Assembly: GCA_031267965.1 (NCBI GenBank)
Contig: JAIRYC010000085.1
Span: 1-39,618 of the forward strand
Length of the DNA: 39,618 bases
Direction of reading: 5' to 3'
Source of the DNA: Oscillospiraceae bacterium
GTDB taxonomy: Bacteria; Bacillota; Clostridia; Oscillospirales; Acutalibacteraceae
In this document: piece by piece, positions 27,432-35,881 of the stretch
Layout of the letters: the number at the start of each line of letters is the position of its first letter
How positions within the stretch are numbered: position 1 is the first letter of the stretch
Position numbers and translations under genes: made by a program
The notes under the pieces: generated by a model
What the model saw: only the letters and a program-made list of their open reading frames with translations
Databases searched by the model: none
Told to the model about the DNA's origin: nothing

Positions 27432-28247
27432 ATGCCTACCCTTCACATCCCGCGTCCGGGCGAAACTGCGGCGCAGTGCCGTGAGCGAATTGTACGCCGC
27501 CGTAAGCTCGGCGCGTTTGTTTTGCTTGTTGGGTCGGTTGGGATAATTCTTTTGCTCTCCTACACCGTTTTCTTCCCAATGACTCATTTTGATGTAACCG
27601 GCGAAACACGTTATACCAAAACCGTGCTGGAAGCCGCAGCCGCCGTGCCGGAGCGCACCCAACTGCTTAATCTGGAAACAGACCGCGTTATGCAAAATCT
27701 CCTGCGCGAGCTGCCGTACCTTGAGAGCGCTAAGGTTCAGCGCAAGCTGCCCAACACGCTCAGCGTCACTGTTCAGGACGCAAAAACTGTGCTTGCCACA
27801 AAGGTTGAAGATGGCTGCTTAATTCTCAGCGGCAAGGGCAAGGTGCTGGAGCTGACGAATAAAAAGCCCGAAGGTACGGTATCCTTCGTGATGGAGGAGC
27901 CGTTCTCCGCACCCATCGGCGACAATATCGTCTTTCATGAGGATAATGATAAAAATGTCTGGACGCAGCAGGTTTTTGACGCGTTTGTTGCTGCATATGA
28001 GGGTTGCGCATACAAATCCGAAATCACCGCGCTGGACATGAAGAACCCATACTGCCCCACAATGTCCTACCAAAACCGCATTACACTTTACCTTGGTTCG
28101 CGCGATAGTTTTGCACGCCAGCTTGAGTTTGCCAGCATAACGATTAACACGCTGGACAAGGAGGACGCCGCCAAAAAGAGCAAGCCTTCCAAGGGCACAT
28201 TGTATTTAAATATAGATGAACAGTCCTTTTTCCGCCGGGCGGAATGA
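27432..28247 (+). CDS. FtsQ/DivIB-type cell-division protein with POTRA domain
   Basis: A 271-residue bitopic membrane protein. A short basic cytoplasmic segment (VRRRKLG) precedes one membrane helix (about 25-46), then an extracellular POTRA domain starting MTHFDVTGETRYTK and including LPYLESAKVQRKLPNTLSVTVQ, and a beta domain. That order is the FtsQ/DivIB plan, a division-site scaffold. I chose the ATG at 27432, with GGGAGA 6 nt upstream, over earlier in-frame starts that overlap the promoter. It does not lie in a mur/fts cluster, which is common in clostridia. The C-terminal half diverges from standard DivIB, so a relative with another partner is possible. Confidence 0.78.
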   Translation: MPTLHIPRPGETAAQCRERIVRRRKLGAFVLLVGSVGIILLLSYTVFFPMTHFDVTGETRYTKTVLEAAAAVPERTQLLNLETDRVMQNLLRELPYLESAKVQRKLPNTLSVTVQDAKTVLATKVEDGCLILSGKGKVLELTNKKPEGTVSFVMEEPFSAPIGDNIVFHEDNDKNVWTQQVFDAFVAAYEGCAYKSEITALDMKNPYCPTMSYQNRITLYLGSRDSFARQLEFASITINTLDKEDAAKKSKPSKGTLYLNIDEQSFFRRAE

Positions 28248-28351
28248 CACAAGATTGATTTATGCAGGCTCTTGCACCGCCGGAACACCGGGGAAAACTC
28301 AGCGGCGCCCATCCCTGCAAATAACAGATAATCAATTACTAAGGAGCTATT

Positions 28352-30109
28352 ATGGAATCCAACGTCACCACAAACGGCGGCAGTAAAGACTACATTATCG
28401 CGCCGGAAAAGCCCGGGCTAAAGCTTGCCCTCAGCCTTATCGCCACATTGATTGCCGCGGCAATCGGCTACTATCTCTATCTGCCGGCAATTAACCCAAA
28501 GTCAAGCCAGTTTTGGCTTTATCTTGCCGGCGTGGTCATTAGCTTTGTAGTATTTTTAACGATCTTCTCTGGCGCGGCAAAAAAGCCCGAGTATTCTCCT
28601 TACGTCCGCCGCAAATCGTTTATCCCCGTGATTTTGGTCGGCGTGATTGTCATCATAACGCTTATTGGTTACCTTGCGGGCTGCGCGCTTTTCCGCGCAA
28701 AGGATTACAGCCAGCTGCTTAACGTCAATAACCAGACAGAAGCCGATTTTTCCGAGGATATTCAATCCGTAGACGTTTCCAGCTTCACGCGCCTTCCTCG
28801 CCTTGACGAGGACAGCGCCCGCCAGTTGGCCCCCAAAGCGCTCAGCGCCCTTGGCGACAGCGGCACCGTTTCGCAGTTCACTGTCTACAATACCTACACG
28901 CAGATTAACTATAAAGGCCGCCCGGTCCGCGTTGCGCCGTTGCAATACGCCAGCATCATCAAATGGCTCAGCAACACAAAAAATGGTTTGCCGGGATACG
29001 TCATCATCAACATGGCGGACGAAACCACAGACTTCCACAAGCTTGACGAGGACAAATATATCCGTTACAGCCCCGCGGAGCACTTCAGCCGTTTGCTCAA
29101 GCGTCACCTGCGTTTTAACTATCCCACCTACCTTTTTGGTGAATCCACCTTTGAGATTGACGATGCCGGCAACCCTTACTGGATTTGTCCGCGCTTAGAT
29201 AACAAGCTTGGGCTGTTTGGCGGAACAGACGTAATCGGTGCTGTCATCGTCAAGGCGGATTCCAAGACCGGTGAGAGCATCTATTACAGCATTGACGAGC
29301 TGCGCGATAACAAGGATCTGCAATGGATTGACCGTATATTTGATTCCAATCTGCTGGTTAAGCAATTTAACTTTGCGGGCAAGTACCACAGCGGCTTCTG
29401 GAACGCAATTATGACCCAAAAGGATGTGCGCGCCGCAACCGACGGTCACAACTACTTGGCGCTAGACGACGATGTTTACCTCTACACGGGCGTGACCAGC
29501 GCAACAAGCGACCAATCCATCGTTGGCTTTGTGCTGATTAACCAGCGCACAAAAGGCGCAAATTTCTACCGCGTGGGCGGCTCCACAGAGCAGGCGGCCA
29601 TGGCAAGCGCGGAGGGACGCGTGAGCGACCTGCGCTACAAGGCGACCTTTCCGCTGCTGGTCAACGTGGGCGGCCAGCCAACGTATTTTATGTCGCTCAA
29701 GGACACGCAGAACAGTAACCAGATTGTGCAGCAGTATGCGCTGATTAACGTGAAGGACTACAACAAAATCGGTGCAAACGCCAAAAGCCTTGACGATGTG
29801 CTGCGGCTTTACACCGAGGCGCTTACAAAGAACGGCGTAACGCCGCCGCCGATTATAACGCCGGATAATAATGACAACACAACGGTTACCGGCACGGTTA
29901 CAGATATCCGTACACAGTTGCTGTCCGGCGAGAGCGTATACTATATCCGTTTGGCGGATAACACTGCGTGGTACCGCATAAGCGCCTCCGTTTACGAGCC
30001 GGTTGTTCTGCTGAGCAAGGGCGCGAAAGTCACGATTGTTGTTGAAAAGAAATCCGAGGACGCAGACAAAGCGATTGTGAATATCGTTGAGTTTAAGACT
30101 GGTTCTTAA
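28352..30109 (+). CDS. Conserved membrane protein of unknown function
   Basis: A 585-residue protein with three N-terminal membrane helices (about 23-45, 54-74, 90-114) and a large extracellular domain from 115 on. That domain includes a central segment YPTYLFGESTFEIDDAGNPYWICP and an Asn/Thr-rich linker near 505-520, followed by a small beta domain that resembles an OB fold (TVTGTVTDIRTQLLSGESVYYIRL). AAGGAG lies 6 nt before the ATG. Similar proteins are frequent in clostridia without known function. It follows the FtsQ-like gene by 104 bp and precedes a TPR membrane protein, which suggests an envelope role. Confidence 0.75.
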   Translation: MESNVTTNGGSKDYIIAPEKPGLKLALSLIATLIAAAIGYYLYLPAINPKSSQFWLYLAGVVISFVVFLTIFSGAAKKPEYSPYVRRKSFIPVILVGVIVIITLIGYLAGCALFRAKDYSQLLNVNNQTEADFSEDIQSVDVSSFTRLPRLDEDSARQLAPKALSALGDSGTVSQFTVYNTYTQINYKGRPVRVAPLQYASIIKWLSNTKNGLPGYVIINMADETTDFHKLDEDKYIRYSPAEHFSRLLKRHLRFNYPTYLFGESTFEIDDAGNPYWICPRLDNKLGLFGGTDVIGAVIVKADSKTGESIYYSIDELRDNKDLQWIDRIFDSNLLVKQFNFAGKYHSGFWNAIMTQKDVRAATDGHNYLALDDDVYLYTGVTSATSDQSIVGFVLINQRTKGANFYRVGGSTEQAAMASAEGRVSDLRYKATFPLLVNVGGQPTYFMSLKDTQNSNQIVQQYALINVKDYNKIGANAKSLDDVLRLYTEALTKNGVTPPPIITPDNNDNTTVTGTVTDIRTQLLSGESVYYIRLADNTAWYRISASVYEPVVLLSKGAKVTIVVEKKSEDADKAIVNIVEFKTGS

Positions 30110-30121
30110 ATGAAACGCAAG

Positions 30122-30151
30122 GGGAGGTGGCAAGGCGGAACGCCACCTCCC
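30122..30151 (+). terminator. Strong intercistronic hairpin without a T-run
   Basis: A perfect 10-bp GC-rich stem (gggaggtggc / gccacctccc) with a 10-nt loop lies just after the 585-residue protein gene. No T-run follows, so it may stabilise or partly terminate the upstream message. Confidence 0.5.
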
Positions 30152-30217
30152 AAGTGTATAATCACCGCACACTGTTTTAAGCAGCGCTGCATTTACAAAA
30201 TATTGGAGGAACCCCCC

Positions 30218-31513
30218 ATGGACGAAAAAAACACCAACGTCCCCCAGGAGCTTGAAGAGCAGGAAACTGCCGGCGGCGTGCCTAAAATTCGCACGGTAAC
30301 CGCAATAATCGTTGTTACGATAACGCTTTTTGCTTGCCTTTGCGCTGTGCTGGTTGGGCTGTTCTCTCCCGCTCTGCGCTTGAGCTTGCAAGGCTCGCGG
30401 CTCAGCATGCAAAAGCGCTACACCGAAGCTTCCGTCGCCTATGGCAAAATCCCGCCGATGATGAGCGAGCTGCAAAAAAAGCTCCCGGACACCATTGATT
30501 TAGAATCGCTTTATGGCATTGAATATCATCTGCTCAAGGCTTATGGCGGCATGAGCAAGCTGCAGCTTGGCGGTGAAATTTCCGGAAACTTTCCGGAAAG
30601 CAGGCTGAAAAAATTTCCGCTCTCCAAATTCAGGCCCTACGCAGAAGAATATAACGAATACCAGACCATGCTGCAGGATATCCAGCAAGTGCTGGCGCAG
30701 TATATCAATAAAACGGAGGATGGCTACGAAAACGTTAAGAAGGCCCCTGTTTTTGATGCGATTGACAAATTCGCCGCCACGCACCCAAAGGCTCCGGCAT
30801 GGGGCTTTGCCATACTCAGAAGCTACGTGGGCGAGTTGGTGGATGAGGACAACCAGACACGCATCGCCTATTTTGACGAGGCGCTAAAATCCGACGATGG
30901 CATAGACGAATACGGCAAATACCTGATCCCGATTTATAACCGCTTGAAGGATACCGATAGCATACTCAGCATTTATGAGCGCAGGTTCAAGCTGAACCAT
31001 AATGATAACGACGCGCTGGTTGGTATTGGCAAGCTCCAGCTTGCTGCCGGAAACCTGAAAGCCGCACAGAATACGCTCAAAAAAGCGCGGAAATATACCG
31101 GCAAGTCCGGTGCGCCGGAAACCATTGAGCTCGAAATCCTCCGCCGGGCCAAAAAATATGACGACGCGGTGAAGCTCTATATTGATTACCGTGACGCGCA
31201 GGACGCAAAAGAATCCGCCGCGTTTTATGAAGCGACGCGCCAATACGCTATTGTGTTGCTTTTGCAAAACGACTACCAAAGCGCGGAGGAAATGGCGTAT
31301 GAGGCAATAACTTCACAGCCGGAAGCCGGCGGCGACTATGCGGAGCAGGCGTACTACTTACTCTCCTTGACAGCGGCACTTGCGCAGGACACGGAAATCA
31401 TAGAACAATATGGCTTGGAGCAAAACGAAGCCGGCAAGGCAATCCTTGCAGCGACGGACAAAAAAGCCGCAATCGAAAAGCTCTTTTTAGAAGGCAAGGG
31501 GGACATTGCATGA
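30218..31513 (+). CDS. Membrane-anchored TPR-repeat protein
   Basis: A 431-residue protein with an acidic cytoplasmic N-terminus, one membrane helix (about 26-50) and an extracellular all-helical region made of TPR-like repeats (SLQGSRLSMQKRYTEASVAYGKI; DALVGIGKLQLAAGNLKAAQNTLKKA in pieces; LLLQNDYQSAEEMAYEAI). The ATG at 30218 was chosen because GGAGG lies 8 nt upstream; earlier in-frame starts run through the hairpin. TPR domains act as scaffolds, so this may assemble an envelope complex with the neighbouring membrane proteins. It overlaps the next gene by 4 bp (ATGA). Confidence 0.78.
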   Translation: MDEKNTNVPQELEEQETAGGVPKIRTVTAIIVVTITLFACLCAVLVGLFSPALRLSLQGSRLSMQKRYTEASVAYGKIPPMMSELQKKLPDTIDLESLYGIEYHLLKAYGGMSKLQLGGEISGNFPESRLKKFPLSKFRPYAEEYNEYQTMLQDIQQVLAQYINKTEDGYENVKKAPVFDAIDKFAATHPKAPAWGFAILRSYVGELVDEDNQTRIAYFDEALKSDDGIDEYGKYLIPIYNRLKDTDSILSIYERRFKLNHNDNDALVGIGKLQLAAGNLKAAQNTLKKARKYTGKSGAPETIELEILRRAKKYDDAVKLYIDYRDAQDAKESAAFYEATRQYAIVLLLQNDYQSAEEMAYEAITSQPEAGGDYAEQAYYLLSLTAALAQDTEIIEQYGLEQNEAGKAILAATDKKAAIEKLFLEGKGDIA

Positions 31514-32058
31514 ACACACTGAATTTTATTGCGCACCTTGTAACGCTCCCCGGCGCATACATACACACGTTTTGGGAGCGGATATTCGCCAACATGCTTA
31601 ATATCACTGTGACGGACGCTCATTTTTTGACAAAGGACGCAAATGCGGGACATATTCGGCACAATAAAGCGGATGTTGGCAAGCTTATCCTTTATAGCCT
31701 GCTAACAGAAGTTGTCTGTCTGATTACAGGTGTGCCGCTCTTTGCGTTCGGCTACGCTATGCTTGGCCACTTTGGTGTTGTCCCGCGCGAAGGCGGTTTG
31801 CTGCTATTTATTCCGGCGGTTATTGCGCTGTATATCGGCACGTCACTGCTGGCAAATTTGTATCCCTCACGTCAAGACGCAAGAGCAATTTGGCGCGGCG
31901 TTGCGCAGAGCAAATCCGCTGCAGTTAAGCTTTTCGGCTACCCGTTAGCGGCCGTGCTGAATTTTGGCGCGTTCTGCGAAAGCATCGGCCTTGCCACTCT
32001 GGGTCTGCTGGGGTATCTGGCGGTTTATTTTTTGATTTATGTGTTTGAAAAGGTGTAA
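31510..32058 (+). CDS. Multi-pass membrane protein of unknown function
   Basis: A 182-residue protein with three or four membrane helices (about 58-86, 95-118, 145-180) and a hydrophilic N-terminal 55 residues. The start overlaps the TPR gene stop (ATGA), and its own end overlaps the ApbE start by 20 bp, so it belongs to a tightly packed operon. No family recognised. Confidence 0.65.
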   Translation: MNTLNFIAHLVTLPGAYIHTFWERIFANMLNITVTDAHFLTKDANAGHIRHNKADVGKLILYSLLTEVVCLITGVPLFAFGYAMLGHFGVVPREGGLLLFIPAVIALYIGTSLLANLYPSRQDARAIWRGVAQSKSAAVKLFGYPLAAVLNFGAFCESIGLATLGLLGYLAVYFLIYVFEKV

Positions 32059-33160
32059 ATGGAAAAAGGCATTGCTGTCAATGGTATTGGCAGCCCTTTT
32101 TTTCATACCCGCCATGGTGAAGATTAATTCGATCCTCCCGCGTACCCGGCAGTTTTCCGTTTATGAGATGGATACCATCGTCACGGTGAATACCCGTGCC
32201 GCTAAAGCTGAAAAGCTTGAAAGCTCGCTTAAAATCAGAATTGGCATGACAGCACGAGCGATTGACCGCTTTGACCCGGAGAGTACCGTCGGTCAGGCAA
32301 ACGCAATGCCGCGCAAATCGGTGCGCTTGCACCAGTTCGGTTCGCTTGATGCTTCGGCTGACGAAGCGAAATGGTACGACACAATCAAGCAACTGCAAGC
32401 GGATTCCGGCGGCGCGCTGGATTGTACGCTGGGCCAACTGAGCAATTTGTGGAACTTTGGTGGCAATGCCCCCAAGGTACCTGACAAAGCGGAAATCCAA
32501 AAGCTGCTGAACGCCAAGCGCGGGTTTGAGGTGAATCTGCCCACCCAAACAGATGGTAACGACTATGGAAGCATTTTTGTGGAAGACGGCGGCACACTGG
32601 ATCTTGGCGCAGTGGGCAAGGGTATTACATGCGACGTGCTTGCGCAATACTTGCGCGGCTGGACGGCATATCACAAGGTAGCGCGTGCGGTCATTAGCGT
32701 GGGCGGCAGTATTTTGCTTTATGGCGGCGGCGCCTTCAACGTGGGAATCCGTACACCGAACGCAACCGCTGCGGATACCTTCGCCACACTAACCATGCCC
32801 GCAGGCTTTGTGTCTACCTCTGGAAGTTATGAGCGATACTTCGATCTGGACGGCGTGCGCTATCACCACATACTTGACCCCAAAACGGGTTACCCTGTGC
32901 AAAACGGATTGGTTTCCGTCACAGTGATTGCGGATTCAGGCTTGCTTTCGGACGCTCTCTCGACAGCGTGCTTTGTGTTGGGTTACGAAAGGTCTAAGCC
33001 ATTGCTGGAAAAATATAACGCCAAAGCGGTCTTTGCCAATGAACAGCATGTTTGGGTTTATCCACAGAATTTGCCGTATCCTTCGCGCGTCAGTGCGGAT
33101 TTGGGTGGTGGCGTTACTTTGGAGTTGACGGATTTACGGTACTCGCTTGCGGAGGATTGA
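32039..33160 (+). CDS. apbE: FAD:protein FMN transferase
   Basis: A 373-residue exported ApbE-family enzyme that attaches FMN covalently to Thr/Ser residues of extracytoplasmic flavoproteins (for example Rnf or Nqr subunits and flavin-based electron-transfer proteins). A signal or anchor helix (about 9-28) is followed by the family motifs: FSVYEMDTIVTV, LDLGAVGKGITCD, AVISVGGSILLYGG, STSGSYERYF and HHILDPKTGYPV, then SDALSTACFVLG. I kept the first ATG (32039) because it gives a basic-then-hydrophobic leader, although it overlaps the previous gene; a later ATG at residue 15 is possible. Followed closely by a NusG-II protein, as in other clostridia. Confidence 0.93.
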   Translation: MCLKRCKWKKALLSMVLAALFFIPAMVKINSILPRTRQFSVYEMDTIVTVNTRAAKAEKLESSLKIRIGMTARAIDRFDPESTVGQANAMPRKSVRLHQFGSLDASADEAKWYDTIKQLQADSGGALDCTLGQLSNLWNFGGNAPKVPDKAEIQKLLNAKRGFEVNLPTQTDGNDYGSIFVEDGGTLDLGAVGKGITCDVLAQYLRGWTAYHKVARAVISVGGSILLYGGGAFNVGIRTPNATAADTFATLTMPAGFVSTSGSYERYFDLDGVRYHHILDPKTGYPVQNGLVSVTVIADSGLLSDALSTACFVLGYERSKPLLEKYNAKAVFANEQHVWVYPQNLPYPSRVSADLGGGVTLELTDLRYSLAED

Positions 33161-33166
33161 CACAAA

Positions 33167-33544
33167 GTGAAGCTGCTGAAAAAGTGGGATATTGTGTTGA
33201 TTGCCGCGTTGTTACTTATCGGCGGGGTATGGGCGCTGCTGCGTCTGCTGCCACAGGAAGCGCGGACAGTTACGGTATATGTGGGCGGGCAAATCTGGGA
33301 GCAGCGGACGGTAAACAAAAATACGCCAATGTACACACTTACGCCGCCGGTCATGCCGGCTGTGACGCTGAACGGCGCGGGCACTCTGATTTGGTTCGCG
33401 GCGGCAGACTGCCCGAACCAGCTTTGTGTAAAGTCGGGTAAGCTAGGCGGGATTGCCTGTGCGGCGGCGTGCCTACCGGCTCAGATTGCGGTTGTTGTGG
33501 AGGGTGCTGATGCCGGCGGTGGGCTGGATGCGGTGACATATTAG
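33167..33544 (+). CDS. NusG domain II-containing membrane-anchored protein
   Basis: A 125-residue protein starting at GTG, with a GGAGG 11 nt upstream inside the end of apbE. One membrane helix (about 7-27) precedes an extracellular beta domain of the NusG-II type, with a CPNQLCVKSG motif and a second Cys segment (ACLPAQI) in place of the usual CLP. Proteins of this family regularly sit beside apbE and are thought to take part in flavin-linked membrane redox chemistry; that role is inferred from neighbourhood. Confidence 0.8.
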   Translation: MKLLKKWDIVLIAALLLIGGVWALLRLLPQEARTVTVYVGGQIWEQRTVNKNTPMYTLTPPVMPAVTLNGAGTLIWFAAADCPNQLCVKSGKLGGIACAAACLPAQIAVVVEGADAGGGLDAVTY

Positions 33545-33593
33545 ATAAGGGAGATTTGGCTCATATTGAGCGGATACAGTTTATATAAATACT

Positions 33594-33618
33594 TAAGAGC
33601 TCTATAATAGAACTCTTA
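33594..33618. repeat. Near-perfect 25-bp inverted repeat
   Basis: Arms taagagctctat and atagaactctta (one mismatch) around a central A lie after the NusG-II gene. It is AT-rich and has no T-run on the plus strand. It may end the apbE operon or bind a regulator. Confidence 0.4.
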
Positions 33619-33667
33619 GGGATAATAACCCGCGCAAAACCAATTATATCAAGTCTTCTGAGCAAAC

Positions 33668-33698
33668 CAAAATTAAAAAATACCTCAGCAGTGTGAGG
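33668..33698 (-). terminator. Rho-independent terminator of cysE
   Basis: On the minus strand cctca-N6-tgagg is followed by tattttttaatttt, a compact stem with a long T-run about 50 bp after the cysE stop. Confidence 0.65.
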
Positions 33699-33703
33699 CA
33701 ATT

Positions 33704-33735
33704 ACGTCCGGGGCGATGGTAATCGTCCCGGACGT
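33704..33735. repeat. Long perfect hairpin between convergent genes
   Basis: acgtccggg and cccggacgt pair, then a G-T wobble, then cgat / atcg, giving a 14-bp stem closed by a GGTA tetraloop. It sits between the cysE stop and its terminator. It is likely to be part of the cysE 3' untranslated region, protecting the message or aiding termination. Confidence 0.5.
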
Positions 33736-33750
33736 AGATTATCCCCCCAC

Positions 33751-34401
33751 TCAAATCCCGCCGCCTTCTTCAAAGCTTGCCTCAAGCTGCTGCTGCATTT
33801 TGCGGATTTGCACCTCCATGCGGCAAAGCTCCTGCGCCACAGGGTCGGGCGTGTGGCGTTGGTCAAACGGATCGTCCGTGCGGCGGCCGTCAATGCGCAC
33901 AATGCGTGCCGGCACGCCGACTGCGGTTGCGTTTTCGGGTACATCATCCAGAACCACCGCGCCTGCGGCAATCTTCGCGCCGTCACCCACAGTGAAGTTT
34001 CCCAGCAGCTTGGCGCCGGAGCCGATAAACACACCATTACCAATTGTCGGGTGGCGTTTGCCGGTCTGTTTGCCAGTGCCGCCAAGGGTCACACCCTGAT
34101 AAAGCGTCACATCGTCCCCGACGACGGCGGTTTCGCCAATCACAACGCCCGCGCCGTGGTCAATAAAGACGCGCCGTCCAATCTGCGCACCAGGGTGAAT
34201 TTCTACCCCGGTGCGTCTCAAAGCACGCTGGCTCAGCCAACGCGCGGCAAAAACAGCGCCGTGCTTGTGCAGCCAATGCGTAACATGGTGCCACCAGATC
34301 GCGTGCAGTCCGGGATAAAGTAAAAATATTTCGACGGTGCTTGCGGCAGCCGGGTCACGGGACTGGACTGCGGCGATATCTTCACGGATTCTGCGGAACA
34401 T
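33751..34401 (-). CDS. cysE: Serine O-acetyltransferase
   Basis: A 216-residue enzyme that acetylates serine with acetyl-CoA to O-acetylserine, the first step of cysteine synthesis. The N-terminal helices (REDIAAVQSRDPAA, HHVTHWLHK) lead into a left-handed beta helix of hexapeptide repeats (EIHPGAQIGRRVFIDHGAGVVIGE, in pieces). It has the active-site DHG and VTLGGTGKQTGKRHPTIGNGV, in pieces. The C-terminus is longer than in some Firmicutes enzymes and ends EEGGGI. It has its own promoter; no T-box or SAM riboswitch fits in the short leader. Confidence 0.94.
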   Translation of the reverse strand: MFRRIREDIAAVQSRDPAAASTVEIFLLYPGLHAIWWHHVTHWLHKHGAVFAARWLSQRALRRTGVEIHPGAQIGRRVFIDHGAGVVIGETAVVGDDVTLYQGVTLGGTGKQTGKRHPTIGNGVFIGSGAKLLGNFTVGDGAKIAAGAVVLDDVPENATAVGVPARIVRIDGRRTDDPFDQRHTPDPVAQELCRMEVQIRKMQQQLEASFEEGGGI

Positions 34402-34432
34402 AATGCCTCACTTTAGTTTGCGTTGTTGGTAT

Positions 34433-34461
34433 ATTATACTCCGCCGTGAAGCAGTTTGCAA
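34433..34461 (-). promoter_or_regulatory. cysE promoter
   Basis: On the minus strand TTGCAA (34456-34461) and TATAAT (34433-34438) are 17 bp apart, 32 bp before the ATG. The leader is too short for a riboswitch. Confidence 0.72.
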
Positions 34462-34488
34462 CAATTATGTAACTTTATTATGAATCAG

Positions 34489-34962
34489 CTATTGTTGTGC
34501 AATATTGATAATGTGCAACTTCTTTTTGCATGCATAGTCTGCTGTGTATGCTGTTCCGCCAATGCTTTGCTTTAAGTAGCAGACGCAAATACCGCTGTTA
34601 TCAACTAAATGGCGGTTTCGCCTATGCATACATCCTTTATGATAAAATTCCGATGTGTATGTAATCTTGTCCGCTTCATCACGGATTTGGTTGTATATTC
34701 GTTTATCTTTTTCACTCCACCCGTTTGTTTGATCTTTGCATGGTAAAACTAAAATAAGATGAATGTGTGAAAAGGTTTGTTTTAGCTTTAAGATTGTCAG
34801 CGCCGCAATAGTATCGAAGCCAAGTGCGCCGCCGGTGCAAAAATATTGCACGCCCTGCCGGACTAGCTCTACAAGCTCTGCGTTAAGGCGATTTTGTATT
34901 TCCGCATATTCATTTGCCGGAATCATTCGGTGTCCGGTGAAGCAACAGGTTAATTCCTTCAT
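34489..34962 (-). CDS. SLOG-superfamily (YspA/DUF1273-like) protein
   Basis: A 157-residue Rossmann-like protein. It begins LTCCFTGHR (residues 4-12) and has the glycine loop TGGALGFDTIAAL (about 43-55), followed by a strand HLILVLPCKDQ and a long acidic helix. The C-terminal part has GGTAYTADYA. SLOG proteins bind nucleotide-like ligands, and many occur near defence or phage genes. It is divergent from an XRE regulator with the promoters in the shared 107-bp gap, so the two are probably a regulated pair. Confidence 0.75.
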   Translation of the reverse strand: MKELTCCFTGHRMIPANEYAEIQNRLNAELVELVRQGVQYFCTGGALGFDTIAALTILKLKQTFSHIHLILVLPCKDQTNGWSEKDKRIYNQIRDEADKITYTSEFYHKGCMHRRNRHLVDNSGICVCYLKQSIGGTAYTADYACKKKLHIINIAQQ

Positions 34963-34995
34963 TTCATTTCCCTATTTGTATCACTTTTACAACCA

Positions 34996-35024
34996 ATTTT
35001 AGCATATATCTGCTATAAAATCAA
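34996..35024 (-). promoter_or_regulatory. SLOG gene promoter with XRE operator candidate
   Basis: Minus-strand TTGATT (35019-35024) and TAAAAT (34996-35001) are 17 bp apart. The palindrome tagca-tatatc-tgcta (35000-35015) fills the spacer, and tttgtatca / tgatacaaa form a wider inverted repeat around the divergent region. The XRE protein next door is the likely binder. Confidence 0.5.
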
Positions 35025-35069
35025 GAAAAAGTGCAAATAATGATACAAAAGCAGAGAAGGAAAAGAAAT

Positions 35070-35336
35070 ATGTATAGACCCCGTTCAGCTGCAGGAAGCA
35101 AAAATGTTGTCGGCAAAAGAGTTATCGAACTGAGAAAAAGAGATAAACTTTCTCAAAGGGCGTTGGCGGATAGGCTTCAGCTTTTGGGCATGGATATTGA
35201 CAAAAATGTCATTACTCGGATTGAAACTGGCAAACGTTTTGTTACGGATTTTGAGATACAGGCATTTGCGTCCATTTTTGACATATCCTATGAGTTTCTG
35301 CTTGATGGTGTTGAAACGGTGCATGAGGAGACATAA
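35070..35336 (+). CDS. XRE-family helix-turn-helix regulator
   Basis: An 88-residue Cro/CI-type regulator. The helix-turn-helix domain covers about 15-70: GKRVIELRKRDKLSQRALAD, DKNVITRIETGKRFVTDFE and LASIFDISYEFLL-like ending (AFASIFDISYEFLLDG). The ATG at 35070 was chosen because AAGGAAAAG is 5 nt upstream. It is transcribed away from the SLOG gene and probably represses both. Short acidic C-terminus, no ligand domain. Confidence 0.82.
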   Translation: MYRPRSAAGSKNVVGKRVIELRKRDKLSQRALADRLQLLGMDIDKNVITRIETGKRFVTDFEIQAFASIFDISYEFLLDGVETVHEET

Positions 35337-35439
35337 AAAGGAAGTCAGGCATAAAAAATCAAGAGACGTCAGAGAAGACCACGACAAAAAATAGGAAGAA
35401 ATTGTTAAAATGCTAAAAACAACACAACAACAGGAGTAC

Positions 35440-35746
35440 TTATACGAAAGCGGTAAAAGATTGGTGAGTGTGAGCCGTTTTCCCCACGCCTCGCCCAACT
35501 CCTCAATGTGGTGCACAACGTCTGCGCGGCGTATCTCGTGCAGGACGTTGAGTGCGTAAAGGTCAATGAAATCAACACTTGCGAGGGCTTGCGCCCGCAC
35601 CTTACGCCACGCTTTGGAGAGGTAAAACGCATAGTGCGCCGGGTCGCGTTGTAGTCCCTGTGCCGCGCCTGATAGACCGCCTCGCAGGGCGGACAGCGCG
35701 GCACGCCCACGGGTATCACCTTGCCGCAGCCGCAGCGGTGTAACAT
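35440..35746 (-). pseudogene. Phage-type HNH endonuclease, frameshifted
   Basis: On the minus strand the translation starts ATG LHRCGCGKVIPVGVPRCPPC with RHRDYNATRR, then breaks frame. The other frame carries RDPAHYAFYLSKAWRKVRAQ, FIDLYALNVLHEIRRA, DVVHHIEELGEAW and LTLTNLLPLSY. Together they match small phage HNH nucleases (Cys-rich start, YLSKAWRKVR, the VHHI histidines, and the NLLPLS end). A short deletion near NATRR explains the frameshift, and the C-terminus is lost after LSYK. It is dead phage DNA. Between XRE and this gene (35337-35439) nothing else is seen. Confidence 0.7.
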
Positions 35747-35771
35747 CAATCTAATCACCCTCGAAACAGGC

Positions 35772-35801
35772 AAAAAAGAAGCCTGCCGCCATTGGCAGGA
35801 C
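35772..35801 (-). terminator. Rho-independent terminator (minus strand)
   Basis: cctgcc-N6-ggcagg followed by cttctttttt on the minus strand. It lies just upstream of the HNH remnant, so it would end a transcript coming from the right. Confidence 0.6.
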
Positions 35802-35881
35802 TTCATGTTACTATTATATCACATAAAAAAGTGGCTTAAAACTCCATCTTTTCACGGGGGTTTTACGCGTTTCTTTTTGAT

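Noticed and set aside
29462-30475. A 337-codon open frame antisense to the 585-residue membrane protein and TPR genes
   Set aside because: Composition is low-quality (many Arg, His, Cys) and it crosses two well-supported genes and a strong hairpin.
34402-34488. T-box or SAM riboswitch before cysE
   Set aside because: The leader between the promoter and the ATG is only about 30 nt.
34489-35336. SLOG plus XRE pair as a second defence system
   Set aside because: SLOG proteins are widespread and no effector gene accompanies it; kept only as a regulated pair.
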